NCBI GenBank assembly: GCA_965228415.1
Contig: OZ245814.1
Coordinates: 2,108,001-2,172,000, forward strand
Reading direction: 5' to 3'
Length of the DNA stretch: 64,000 nucleotides
DNA from: Agaribacillus sp965228415
GTDB lineage: Bacteria; Bacteroidota; Bacteroidia; Cytophagales; Cyclobacteriaceae
Positions 1 to 8,970 of this stretch are shown one piece after another. A model generated the notes under the pieces. That model made no database searches. It had not been told where the DNA came from and saw only the letters and a program-made list of their open reading frames with translations. Within the stretch, counting starts at the first letter, position 1; every line of letters starts with the position of its first letter. A program made the position numbers and the translations under genes.

Positions 1-82
1 ATTGTTACCCAATCCCGGGGAATAGAGGGCGAATAATCCTGCCTATCGCCAAACCCAAGGTCTACAGGCAGAACACCTTATC

Positions 83-2167
83 TCATCGATTCAAAAAATT
101 ATTTTTAACCAGAAAGAAATCCAGCCCCAGCGCATATTTACCTTGCTTCCTGCTTGCTTTTCCATTACTTCCGGTATATTCAAAGCGTACCGTAAATGCG
201 TTGTTCACAGGTTCACATGCTCCGAGATCAATATAAGGATTAGTCATGCCCGCATGGTTAGCATATAGATCCTGTGTTGTTTTCAGTTGCCCGTTGACAA
301 GGATATTAAAAGTTCCGCTATGAGGCCCTACGGCAGCGCATAACAATAGCGCTGAATTTTCGAACTGTTCCGTAAGCTTGATTTCCACATAATCTCCTGG
401 TTTTTCGAACCAAATATTTTTCATAGCCCCGTCACTCATTTCACCCCACATTGGTATCTCGGCAAAGTTTTCCGAGACATCCCTACTTTTACTGACCGTA
501 GGAAGAATTTCTGCTTCAATAGCGCCATCCACGACGTATTGTTCCCGCTTCGCCATGGCAATTAACTTCTCCAAATCCTCAACCACCGGGAGTTTGGTGG
601 CTGCCATAGCTGGCAAAGGCTTACGATTGTGTCTGATTCCCGGTGATCCGTACCAAAACGTGGTCTGAGAATATTGCAGATAATGTGACCGTTGACGCTT
701 TCCGCAAGATGCCTCCACGTCAAACCTGATCTGCCTACGGAATGGAATAGCATCCAAAACCCTTGTTCGACTACAGACATTATATCCTTTTGAGCGCTGT
801 TCCCCTACAATAATATTTCCAACAAAAGGCTTGGAAAATTCGTCGGCCGGGGTTGGTACTACTCCTCCGGCCCATCCGTAATAGTCTTCTGTTCCGGTTC
901 CAAAATGTGACGGAAAATTTTTATCAAAATCCTCATCAATATAAATTTTCTCGTCTCCTTCACCCCACCAGCCCTCAACCGGATTTAGTACGGTCCACTG
1001 GTCGCCGACGATCAGACCTTGCCCGGTCGCTTCCAGAAAGTTCCAATCGTACAGCGGGAAAGTAGGCTTTGGCTTATCCATCCTCCAGGTGGCATAAAAA
1101 TGCATGGAATTTGAGTTCCAATTCCAGCTATTGGTTATAACAGCTACTTTTGCGTTGACGGTTGTCTCACCCAGGTTTAAGAGCGCTATTTCCCCTTCCT
1201 TTTCATAAGGCATCACCCAGCGGCAAACCATCGTGCCATCGGGCCTCACCGTTCGTTCCCACATTTCAAAGGGTTTAATACGTCCTACATTATTGAAAAA
1301 GTCGCCAAGCGGCACCCATACGGTTTGGGTTCCATCAAACGTAGCACTTAAAACCACAGACCTGAGTATCTGGGGCAGATCAGTGGGGCTATAATCATTC
1401 AGCTTGATCTCTATTTGTTTAACGGCCCTGTTTCCCTTTGGAAGCTGAAATGACATTTGGGCTCCGCTATTTATTCTCTTCTGCTGCTTTACCACCTTGC
1501 CTTTTATATCCGGCTTGATACTCAATATGTGCGCTACCCTGTCACGAACTAGTTTTGCAGCTTCAAAATCTTCCATTGTAAACGTCTTTATCATCGTTCC
1601 GGCAGGATATTTGCGATAATTGATGATGTTGTAAAAAGCCTTTTTATCCATCGTTATTTTACAACTTTTGGCATAGGGAATTGGAAAATATAAATTACCA
1701 GCCCTGGTTGATTCATCGGCGAATGGGGGCTTGATAAAGCCCTGCCCCTTGACAAGTTTGAAAAAATTAGCAGAGATAGCGGGTTGGGCGGCGCCATCCA
1801 GGTAAAACTTAATATTGGCCCCTGTGGTATCCTGCAAGCCATAATAAAAGCAGACAGCCCATATTTTTGTGATCACCCCAGGCCCTTCATCCTCCATCAG
1901 TACCCACTCTTTTTTCCCATTTATTTCTTCCGTTCTGATAAACCCTTCTCCATCACTGTCGGCAAACCAGCCGGGGAGATTGGGCGATTCGGATTCCCTG
2001 TTGTAACTGCTGGCCTGTTGACACTTGTAGGCTATTTGCGGGAATTGTGCAATACTATCCCGGTTAACCATTTCCTCCAGTAATGACTTGATTGTGATGA
2101 CCTGCCCATGTGTGTCCGCAAAAATGATGGTAAGGAGTGTTATCAATAACCATGAAAATCGATTCAT
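83..2167 (-). CDS. GH172 (DUF2961) family glycoside hydrolase, secreted
   Basis: A 694-residue exported protein with an N-terminal signal peptide that probably ends near 'THGQ' (residue 22). The body matches the DUF2961 family, now GH172, whose known members act on alpha-D-arabinofuranosides or difructose anhydrides. The family hallmarks are visible: 'WWGEGDEKIYID' near residues 400-411 and 'FGTGTEDYYGW' near 422-432, which carries the conserved Glu427. A C-terminal beta-rich segment (about 545-690) looks like a carbohydrate-binding or jelly-roll module. It is the last gene of locus 1, 69 bp after the glycosidase that ends at 2237. The start is an ATG directly before the signal peptide. Family assignment is firm; the substrate is unknown. 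Confidence 0.88.
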   Translation of the reverse strand: MNRFSWLLITLLTIIFADTHGQVITIKSLLEEMVNRDSIAQFPQIAYKCQQASSYNRESESPNLPGWFADSDGEGFIRTEEINGKKEWVLMEDEGPGVITKIWAVCFYYGLQDTTGANIKFYLDGAAQPAISANFFKLVKGQGFIKPPFADESTRAGNLYFPIPYAKSCKITMDKKAFYNIINYRKYPAGTMIKTFTMEDFEAAKLVRDRVAHILSIKPDIKGKVVKQQKRINSGAQMSFQLPKGNRAVKQIEIKLNDYSPTDLPQILRSVVLSATFDGTQTVWVPLGDFFNNVGRIKPFEMWERTVRPDGTMVCRWVMPYEKEGEIALLNLGETTVNAKVAVITNSWNWNSNSMHFYATWRMDKPKPTFPLYDWNFLEATGQGLIVGDQWTVLNPVEGWWGEGDEKIYIDEDFDKNFPSHFGTGTEDYYGWAGGVVPTPADEFSKPFVGNIIVGEQRSKGYNVCSRTRVLDAIPFRRQIRFDVEASCGKRQRSHYLQYSQTTFWYGSPGIRHNRKPLPAMAATKLPVVEDLEKLIAMAKREQYVVDGAIEAEILPTVSKSRDVSENFAEIPMWGEMSDGAMKNIWFEKPGDYVEIKLTEQFENSALLLCAAVGPHSGTFNILVNGQLKTTQDLYANHAGMTNPYIDLGACEPVNNAFTVRFEYTGSNGKASRKQGKYALGLDFFLVKNNFLNR

Positions 2168-2236
2168 AATTTAAAAATTGAGGTTAAAATAGATTTTACT
2201 ATTTCCCTGGATTTTGGGAGTCGGCAATGGTATATG

Positions 2237-5131
2237 TTATTTAAACAATATCCAGGTATAACTACCTGCAGCTACCCTGACATCAATATCCACATCATAA
2301 TCTCTGTCCATTGTATATTCTTTTGCTTCTCCATCTTTAACACTGACCATCACCTTATCCTTCAAGCCGGTGTAATAAAGTGGTATCCGAAGTTTTTTTG
2401 TGACATCCCGGGTCAACGGGTTGAAGACCATCAATAGCCCTTTTTCCTCCCCGTTCGGATTCACATTCAGCCAGTAGTCGAGATCGCGTCCATCGGCCCT
2501 TCGAAGGTGGATGATATCACCCTCCAGTACCTCACGATGCTTTTTAAACCAATCTACCGATGCCTTGACCATAGCCTTGGTTTCTTCCGTATCGTATAGC
2601 CTGGGACCGCGATAACAGGCCTGTACACCACCGCCGAGGTTGCTCATCATCATTTTCCGGTAATGATTTAAATGTTCATTCAATGGCTCTATGGTAGCAG
2701 CGGCCCCACCCCCATGGTATTCTGTGAGTGGCACAAACATCCACCCCATGGAAGGTGTTTTCTGCCATGCGCCATCATAAATATTTTGTCGGGTATGAAT
2801 TACCTGCTGATCCCTGGGCAAACTCCAATTCACCTCCCGGTAACCCATGCCACATTTATTTGACCCCGTCATATAGTAGTAGTCCGGCACGTTCAGGTAT
2901 ATGCCATTTGCCCGGCACCACTGATAGAATTGAGCAATGGTTTGATATTGATTCCATCGGGAATCCTCTAACCCTTTATGCCCAGGATGATGATTTGCAG
3001 TGCATACGTCTCCCGGGTAGGAGCCGTCGTGTTCCAGTAATGCAAAACCTGTTTTTTCATAAAAGTTGTACAACTTTTTGAAATATTGCTGTCCCCATTC
3101 GCTATGAATACATGGAGAATTTCCAAATGTGGGTCTTTTCCCGGGGGGCATGACAACATCATTACCGTTACCAATTCTCCTGGAAGCAAGCAAGGAATAT
3201 CCACCAATTTCGACTCCCTTACTTTTAGCATAGTCGGCATATTGCTTCATTTTTGCTAAATACTCCTCACTATCGTCCTCAATATTAAATCCGCTGCCGA
3301 AAGTAAGGATGACCATTTCAAACCCTACTTCGGCACTTTGATCAATAGCTGTTTTTACCCTATCCCAATCCGCGAAGCGGGCATGCATCATCAAGGGGTT
3401 TTCAGTAGTCCATGGCGCCAGTGTGCGATACATTTTGCGCAAGGCCAACCCCTGACGTTCCCGGTCATAGCTGTCAAAAGGCATGACAAAGGTTCTGAAG
3501 GATTGGAAAGATTCTCCTTTATGCAGCATTTGAGCGGGGCCTATTTCCGGTCCTACTTTCAGTAAGCAAGGGGTCAGCCGCAGGTAATTTACCTGTGTCT
3601 GGTATTCCGGGTCCGGCTCCCAGCGCAAGGCATGGTGATTGGCGTCTTCCACATTAAAACTTGCAAAAGCATAATCGGTTTCCACATGGATGTTGGGCTT
3701 AGGCACATTAAATTTCCTGGTCTCCACCGCCGCTCCGTATTCTACGGCGGCAATGATCTCACTGGTAAACTTGTCAATCGAAATTGCCTGGCTGCCTTGG
3801 TTCTCAACGGTGATCCATTTGGACATGACGGGTATGCCATCATAAAGCTCATAATGTACCGAGATCCTGATGTCTTCTTCTTGCAGTCCGCCGGATCTGT
3901 TCATATCCAGTGCTCCGTAGGAGGCATATTGCATCACATGCATACGCACCAGTTCACCCTTGGCCTCCCCGGCATCTATTCCCTCGCCCCGGCCATTTGT
4001 TTTTCCTATCCGGACAGCGACTGGTAATGTTTCAAAAGGTTTAAGCTTTTCTACAACCACCCAGTCGCCACCCTGCGGCCGGGCCTCGCAAAAGACTGTT
4101 TCATCGGTGATCCGAATTCTGAGTGTCCAGGGTTTGCTCATATCCAAAACCTGCCGTCCCCCCGCAGCTTTATTTTCGCGCTGTCCATCCCAGAGGCCAA
4201 ACATGGGTACCCCATCATCGTAAGCATTCCCTCCAGGTCTCATGTAAAATTTGATAGTTTTACCTGACCACACAAGCGCTATTCCCGGACCATATGCCTT
4301 GCTTTTATCCGTGCCGGTATCAAAGGTAGCTTCAATAATTTTGGCGGCTTTGTTAAAAGGTTTTTCGATATATAAGCTGGTATTCTGGGGCGTATAAATC
4401 TCACCGGTCTTTCCTTCATTCTCAAAGGAAGAACGTTCATGAGCCTTTGAATAAGTGATTTTCCAATCTTTGTCCAAAGCTTTAAACGCCGTTTTATAAA
4501 GCTCCTTTCTCCCATAGGCGCTTGGCAACAGATCGTCTGAGGCCAATAATGTCTGTGGTTGCGGTAACTTATAGTCCATGCGAAGATGTACTCCTTTTGG
4601 AGGCCACTCCGCCCCTTTGGCGTGTGGTCTGACTCTTTTCCATTCAAATGGTGCCTGTGGTTCACTTATATCAAATCCTGTAAACTGCATGGCCGAAGGT
4701 GCAGCATGCATTTCATCAAGCCATGCTGGTTTAAGAAATGCATAATTGGTCTGGCCTTTTAATCCACCTACCTCGTAATTAATACCATTGATTTTAACAA
4801 TCGCTTCAGGTTTCACACCTCTTAGCAGCGATTCTCCGGTAACCAGATTGTCAAGCTTTACGGTAGCGGCATTAGGAGCAAGTCTAAAGGTTCTGGAAAT
4901 GATCCCATTTGAAATGATCAATTCATTTCCTTTTTCGTTCCTGAAAACACCAGCGTTTATATTCGGATCTTGTATCAACCAATCTTTTTGCGGCCCTTCA
5001 AGGTGCGGCCCTTGCGCCACAGATAAGGATTTGAGTTTATTTTGATGGGTTTGACCGCAGGTCGAATTCACGCCAAGTTGAGTGAAAATTATAATGAAAA
5101 TTGCAATTAAAATGATTTTTTTCTTGTTCAT
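2237..5131 (-). CDS. Large secreted glycosidase, clan GH-D (alpha-galactosidase)-like
   Basis: A 964-residue protein with a signal peptide (first 26 residues). Residues 60-200 and 400-570 look like the N-terminal beta-supersandwich of GH36/GH-D enzymes ('NELIISNGIISRTFRL', 'WITVENQGSQAI'). They are interrupted at about 215-400 by a beta-rich insert that resembles a LamG/DUF1080-like jelly roll. Residues 580-880 form a likely TIM barrel: 'GFEMVILTFGSGFN', 'EIGGYSLLASRR' and 'GFALLEHDGSYPGD', where Asp702 is a plausible nucleophile by analogy with the beta-4 Asp of GH-D. A short beta domain closes the protein. I assign it by pattern only; the exact family and the sugar are uncertain. It lies between the decayed gene and GH172 in locus 1. 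Confidence 0.62.
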   Translation of the reverse strand: MNKKKIILIAIFIIIFTQLGVNSTCGQTHQNKLKSLSVAQGPHLEGPQKDWLIQDPNINAGVFRNEKGNELIISNGIISRTFRLAPNAATVKLDNLVTGESLLRGVKPEAIVKINGINYEVGGLKGQTNYAFLKPAWLDEMHAAPSAMQFTGFDISEPQAPFEWKRVRPHAKGAEWPPKGVHLRMDYKLPQPQTLLASDDLLPSAYGRKELYKTAFKALDKDWKITYSKAHERSSFENEGKTGEIYTPQNTSLYIEKPFNKAAKIIEATFDTGTDKSKAYGPGIALVWSGKTIKFYMRPGGNAYDDGVPMFGLWDGQRENKAAGGRQVLDMSKPWTLRIRITDETVFCEARPQGGDWVVVEKLKPFETLPVAVRIGKTNGRGEGIDAGEAKGELVRMHVMQYASYGALDMNRSGGLQEEDIRISVHYELYDGIPVMSKWITVENQGSQAISIDKFTSEIIAAVEYGAAVETRKFNVPKPNIHVETDYAFASFNVEDANHHALRWEPDPEYQTQVNYLRLTPCLLKVGPEIGPAQMLHKGESFQSFRTFVMPFDSYDRERQGLALRKMYRTLAPWTTENPLMMHARFADWDRVKTAIDQSAEVGFEMVILTFGSGFNIEDDSEEYLAKMKQYADYAKSKGVEIGGYSLLASRRIGNGNDVVMPPGKRPTFGNSPCIHSEWGQQYFKKLYNFYEKTGFALLEHDGSYPGDVCTANHHPGHKGLEDSRWNQYQTIAQFYQWCRANGIYLNVPDYYYMTGSNKCGMGYREVNWSLPRDQQVIHTRQNIYDGAWQKTPSMGWMFVPLTEYHGGGAAATIEPLNEHLNHYRKMMMSNLGGGVQACYRGPRLYDTEETKAMVKASVDWFKKHREVLEGDIIHLRRADGRDLDYWLNVNPNGEEKGLLMVFNPLTRDVTKKLRIPLYYTGLKDKVMVSVKDGEAKEYTMDRDYDVDIDVRVAAGSYTWILFK

Positions 5132-5181
5132 AGATATTTTTAAAATTTATTTTATGTCGAATCAACTTCGGGAGTTTTGGG

Positions 5182-5526
5182 CTATCTGAAATCCAAAACT
5201 TTTACCTTACGGGGGCCAAGTATTACTTCCAGCTTATTTCCATATTGGAAAGTTTTTCCTTAAAACTCTTGTGCGTTACCAGGAGCCGAAAAAATGCGAT
5301 AAGTATTTTTGCCGGGTATAATCCCGAACCTTTTATCGGGAATCACCGTGTAGCTCTTTTTATTGGCAACTTTATTTAAAATTTCGGTGGTAAAAAGTTT
5401 TCCTTCCTCTATTTCGAAAGTTCTCTTTAAATGGTCATTCTCAATCACATATTCGTTATTCCGGGAAGAGCAGTTTATCAGGGTAATCAGTGCAAAAGAG
5501 AAAATCAGATTTTGGATAAATTTCAT
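5182..5526 (-). pseudogene. Remnant of a lipoprotein glycosidase (internal deletion plus in-frame stop)
   Basis: Translation from the ATG at 5526 gives an 88-residue peptide with a lipoprotein signal (lipobox 'LINC'). It continues with 'YVIENDHLKRTFEIEEGKL', which resembles the opening of the supersandwich in the neighbouring 964-residue enzyme. The reading frame stops at TAA (5260-5262), but the same frame continues for 25 more codons to TAG at 5182 and encodes 'GKTFQYGNKLEVILG' and then 'KVKVLDFR', a typical C-terminus of a retaining-glycosidase beta domain. N- and C-terminal ends are therefore both present, while the several hundred residues between them are missing. I read this as a gene reduced by internal deletion, with one later nonsense codon. 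Confidence 0.7.
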
Positions 5527-5589
5527 ATTTTATACTAGTGATTTCAGTATCGATTGGTTTATTACTGTTAACAGTATTGTGCTTTCACA

Positions 5590-8500
5590 TTAATGACCAC
5601 TCATATAATTATGAGCCTGACCGAAGCGGTGAATCGTCAACTTGTCGTTGTTGGCTACGGATACCAACATAGGACCATTTTTTATTTTTACCAGGGCCAT
5701 GTCCTTAATATTGGAAAACAAGTAAAGACCTGAATCCTGTGGTTTTACGGGTAAAAAATTGCCGTCTTCATCGCCTTTCAAAAAAAGTCCCACACCGGCA
5801 TCATTTCTAGAGGTTTCTACCTCTGCATCATACAAGCCTCCTGCTATTACTATATCCTGAAAACCATCCTTGTCAAAATCATGAATTACCATATCATTAA
5901 TCGTTGAAACCTGGGCTTCCACAGGTAATGGTTTTAACAAGAACCTACCTTCCCCAAGGTTTTCTGCATACATGGACGAAAACTCTTTTGCTTTGTAATG
6001 AAGTGCCTTTGCCAGGTTGGTTGCGCCATAGACATCGGTCAGGCTAGCTACTGCAAATTCATTGTAACTGGGAAACTTATGTTTGAGCGACGGGATTTGC
6101 GCTGCGCTACAGGACCTGCCTCTAAGCGGAAATTTTTTGCCAAAATTATAATAGCTCAAAACAATATCGTTAGTTCCATTGTGGTCAAAATCGTTGTAGA
6201 AAACCTCAAATGGTTCCTGAGAAGAAGCTTTGTATTTATAATTGAGTCCAAGATTCCCCAGAATGATATCCGGGTCTCCGTCCTGATCAAAATCTGCGGC
6301 TGCCACCGAAAACCACCAACCCGCGGTTTCCTCCAGCCCCTTTTCAGCTGTTACGTTCCTAAAGTTTCCCGACTTATTTTCCAAAAGCGTCAATGGCATC
6401 CACTCGCCGACGAGTATAAGGTCTGTATCGTCATCCAGGTCATAGTCAATCCAAAGAGCGTCTGTTACCATACCAATGTTTTGTAAGTCCGGCGCAATTT
6501 CACTGGTGACATCTTTGAATACAGGCAAGCCGCCCGCTTTGGCACCGTCATTTCTAAATAGATAGCTGTTGGCAGGAGACGGATATTGGCCTGGCACCTG
6601 CCTCCCTCCAATAAATAAATCCAAATCCCCATCCTGATCGTAATCAAAAGGCCTCACAGACGCCGTGCTTTCTGAGAACCACGGCAGGCTTTCAAAACTC
6701 CTGGTGAATTTTCCATGACCATCATTTATATATAGTCTATCTTGATAGGCATAGTCACTATTGAATTCGTTACTCCCGCTGGCCACATAAAGGTCGAGGT
6801 CATTGTCGCCATCAGCATCAAACAGTGCACATCCGGTATCTTCAAGATTCCTGTCCGAATCAAGCGGCACTTCCTTAAAGCTACCCTTTGTATCCTGCAT
6901 GAAAAAAGTGCCAGACCGACCGGCAACACCACCTACAAACATATCTTCCCGTTGATCTCCATTTATATCGCCTACTGCCAACACTGGTCCCAATGTTGAC
7001 ATTTTATGGGGTAGTAGTACTTCCTTCTGGTAATCATCGTAGTCATTCTCCATATGATTATAATTAACACCAATCTGTTCGGTGACTTCTTGAAAAAGGC
7101 AATCCGGGGTATTTTTAGGTTCTGGTCTATTCATTTTCTTTTGATCGATCACGATCAATTGATTCACCCTAATATTCCTTCTCGTGGTAATACTACCATC
7201 TGACCAGTAAACGGTCAATTTTCTTATTTTTCCCACGTCACCTAGCCCAAAGTGAACATCCTGCGTGCTTGAAGATTGAAACCCCCGGGCATTAACCAAT
7301 TCGTAATACTGACTTTTAAATCCCTGCTTACTTTGATAATCAATTTGAACTTTCGCACCAAAGCATGAAAGCTGTTTTGAATTTCTAGTCAGTTTTACCT
7401 GTAAATAACTTTGACTATTTTTTTCAGCATTGTTTCTGTAAATAAATGCAGGATCATTAATATTATTCACCACCAGATCCAGGTCTCCGTCATTATCCAG
7501 ATCCCCATAGGCCGCCCCATTCGAAAAAGTTTTTTGATCAAATCCCCATGACGCGTTGGCTTTTTCAAATTGTAAACCGTTGGTATTTTTGTACATGTAG
7601 TTAGCCAACTTTTCTGACGGATACAGCGCTAAAACTTCCTCAAAATCCAGGATAGACCAAATATCAAATTTACCCTGGCCAGGTGGGGTATTTTCCATAA
7701 ATGTTTTAAATCGAGGGACACTGTATGCCTCTAACTTCTTGACAGCGTCCGTATTACGGTAATCCATCCTGTAACCGTTTGTAACAAAAAGATCCTTGAA
7801 GCCATCATTATCAAAGTCCGCAAATAAAGGTCCCCAACTCCAATCGGTCGTTGCAATTCCCGCCAGGTTCCCTATTTCGCTATAGCAAAGGCGCTCGTTT
7901 TTATCCATTCCCCTATTCCACTGTAAAGTATTGAACATATATTGGAAGTGATAGCCGGCCTTCACCGATTGCCAAAATTTTTCGGGATCCATACCACTCA
8001 TATTAGCTTTGAGCCTTCGGTTATCTTCAGCTGCCATGTCGACAGTGATAATATCCGATAAACCGTCATTGTCCATATCAGCAACATCAGAACCCATAGC
8101 CCAATAAGAGGTATGTTTTAAGGATTCCAAAGCCACATTTTTAAACGTACCATCTTTTTGGTTGAGGTACATAAAATCAGGGGTAATAAAATCACTGGAA
8201 GCATATAGGTCTACCCAGCCGTCATTGTTAAGATCGGAAGCAACAGCGTTCAGAAGATAGCCAAATGTTAGAATATTGGCCTTTTCCGATACATCTGTAA
8301 ATTTTCCTTTATCATTTCTATAGAGCCTACTGCAATAAGTTGTATCCAGATCATGTCTTACAGAACGATCTCCGAAATAACCGGGATTAGGGGGGTGATT
8401 AACCATAAATACGTCCAGGTCTCCATCCCTGTCATAATCAAAAAAAGTGGCTTGAACCGTGCCAGAGTCATTATTCAACCCAATGCTACCCGCCACTTCT

Positions 8501-8958
8501 TCAAATTTGTTATTCCCTTTGTTCAGCCAAAGCTTGTTTTGATTTTTACCAAACTCACCCAGCATATCAGAACCGACAAATATATCCAGCAAGCCGTCAT
8601 TGTTAATATCTGCCATGGCCACCCCGGTAGACCAACTTCCATGGTCGGTGATGCCGGCTTTATCTGTAATATCCATAAATCTTAAATTGCCTAAGTTAAG
8701 GTAAAGTTTATCCGGTACCTGGTTCCCACTAAGAAAGATATCCAATAGTCCGTCGTTGTTGACATCACCAATGCCCACACCGCCTCCATTGTAATAATTT
8801 TGCTCATGAAAAATATCCGAGTCGCCCTGATCTTTAATCCAGTTGGCAAAAGTCACATTGGTTGCGGTTGGATCAAGCAGAGTAAAAAGTGTCTCTTGCT
8901 CCTGAGCCCATAAATTGGTTGAAAGAAAAAACAAAATAATCCATCCGATACCCTTCAT
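5590..8958 (-). CDS. FG-GAP/VCBS repeat protein with ASPIC/UnbV domain (CRTAC1-like), 1122 aa
   Basis: A secreted protein with a cleavable signal peptide ('LSTNLWAQ'). It contains many Ca-binding FG-GAP loops of the type D-x-[DN]-x-D-G-x-x-D ('DVNNDGLLDIF', 'DYDRDGDLDVF', 'DFDQDGDPDII'), which suggests one or two beta-propellers. An ASPIC/UnbV domain occupies about residues 520-610 ('FGAKVQIDY', 'ARGFQSSSTQDVHFGLG', 'VYWSDGS'). A second propeller follows, then the motif 'PLRGRSCSAAQ' and a C-terminal stretch shared with the three other long paralogues in the window. It lies 12 bp after the gene ending at 8971, so the two are probably co-transcribed. No enzymatic role is visible; surface ligand binding for the SusCD system is inference. 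Confidence 0.87.
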   Translation of the reverse strand: MKGIGWIILFFLSTNLWAQEQETLFTLLDPTATNVTFANWIKDQGDSDIFHEQNYYNGGGVGIGDVNNDGLLDIFLSGNQVPDKLYLNLGNLRFMDITDKAGITDHGSWSTGVAMADINNDGLLDIFVGSDMLGEFGKNQNKLWLNKGNNKFEEVAGSIGLNNDSGTVQATFFDYDRDGDLDVFMVNHPPNPGYFGDRSVRHDLDTTYCSRLYRNDKGKFTDVSEKANILTFGYLLNAVASDLNNDGWVDLYASSDFITPDFMYLNQKDGTFKNVALESLKHTSYWAMGSDVADMDNDGLSDIITVDMAAEDNRRLKANMSGMDPEKFWQSVKAGYHFQYMFNTLQWNRGMDKNERLCYSEIGNLAGIATTDWSWGPLFADFDNDGFKDLFVTNGYRMDYRNTDAVKKLEAYSVPRFKTFMENTPPGQGKFDIWSILDFEEVLALYPSEKLANYMYKNTNGLQFEKANASWGFDQKTFSNGAAYGDLDNDGDLDLVVNNINDPAFIYRNNAEKNSQSYLQVKLTRNSKQLSCFGAKVQIDYQSKQGFKSQYYELVNARGFQSSSTQDVHFGLGDVGKIRKLTVYWSDGSITTRRNIRVNQLIVIDQKKMNRPEPKNTPDCLFQEVTEQIGVNYNHMENDYDDYQKEVLLPHKMSTLGPVLAVGDINGDQREDMFVGGVAGRSGTFFMQDTKGSFKEVPLDSDRNLEDTGCALFDADGDNDLDLYVASGSNEFNSDYAYQDRLYINDGHGKFTRSFESLPWFSESTASVRPFDYDQDGDLDLFIGGRQVPGQYPSPANSYLFRNDGAKAGGLPVFKDVTSEIAPDLQNIGMVTDALWIDYDLDDDTDLILVGEWMPLTLLENKSGNFRNVTAEKGLEETAGWWFSVAAADFDQDGDPDIILGNLGLNYKYKASSQEPFEVFYNDFDHNGTNDIVLSYYNFGKKFPLRGRSCSAAQIPSLKHKFPSYNEFAVASLTDVYGATNLAKALHYKAKEFSSMYAENLGEGRFLLKPLPVEAQVSTINDMVIHDFDKDGFQDIVIAGGLYDAEVETSRNDAGVGLFLKGDEDGNFLPVKPQDSGLYLFSNIKDMALVKIKNGPMLVSVANNDKLTIHRFGQAHNYMSGH

Positions 8959-8970
8959 CTATTAAATAAT

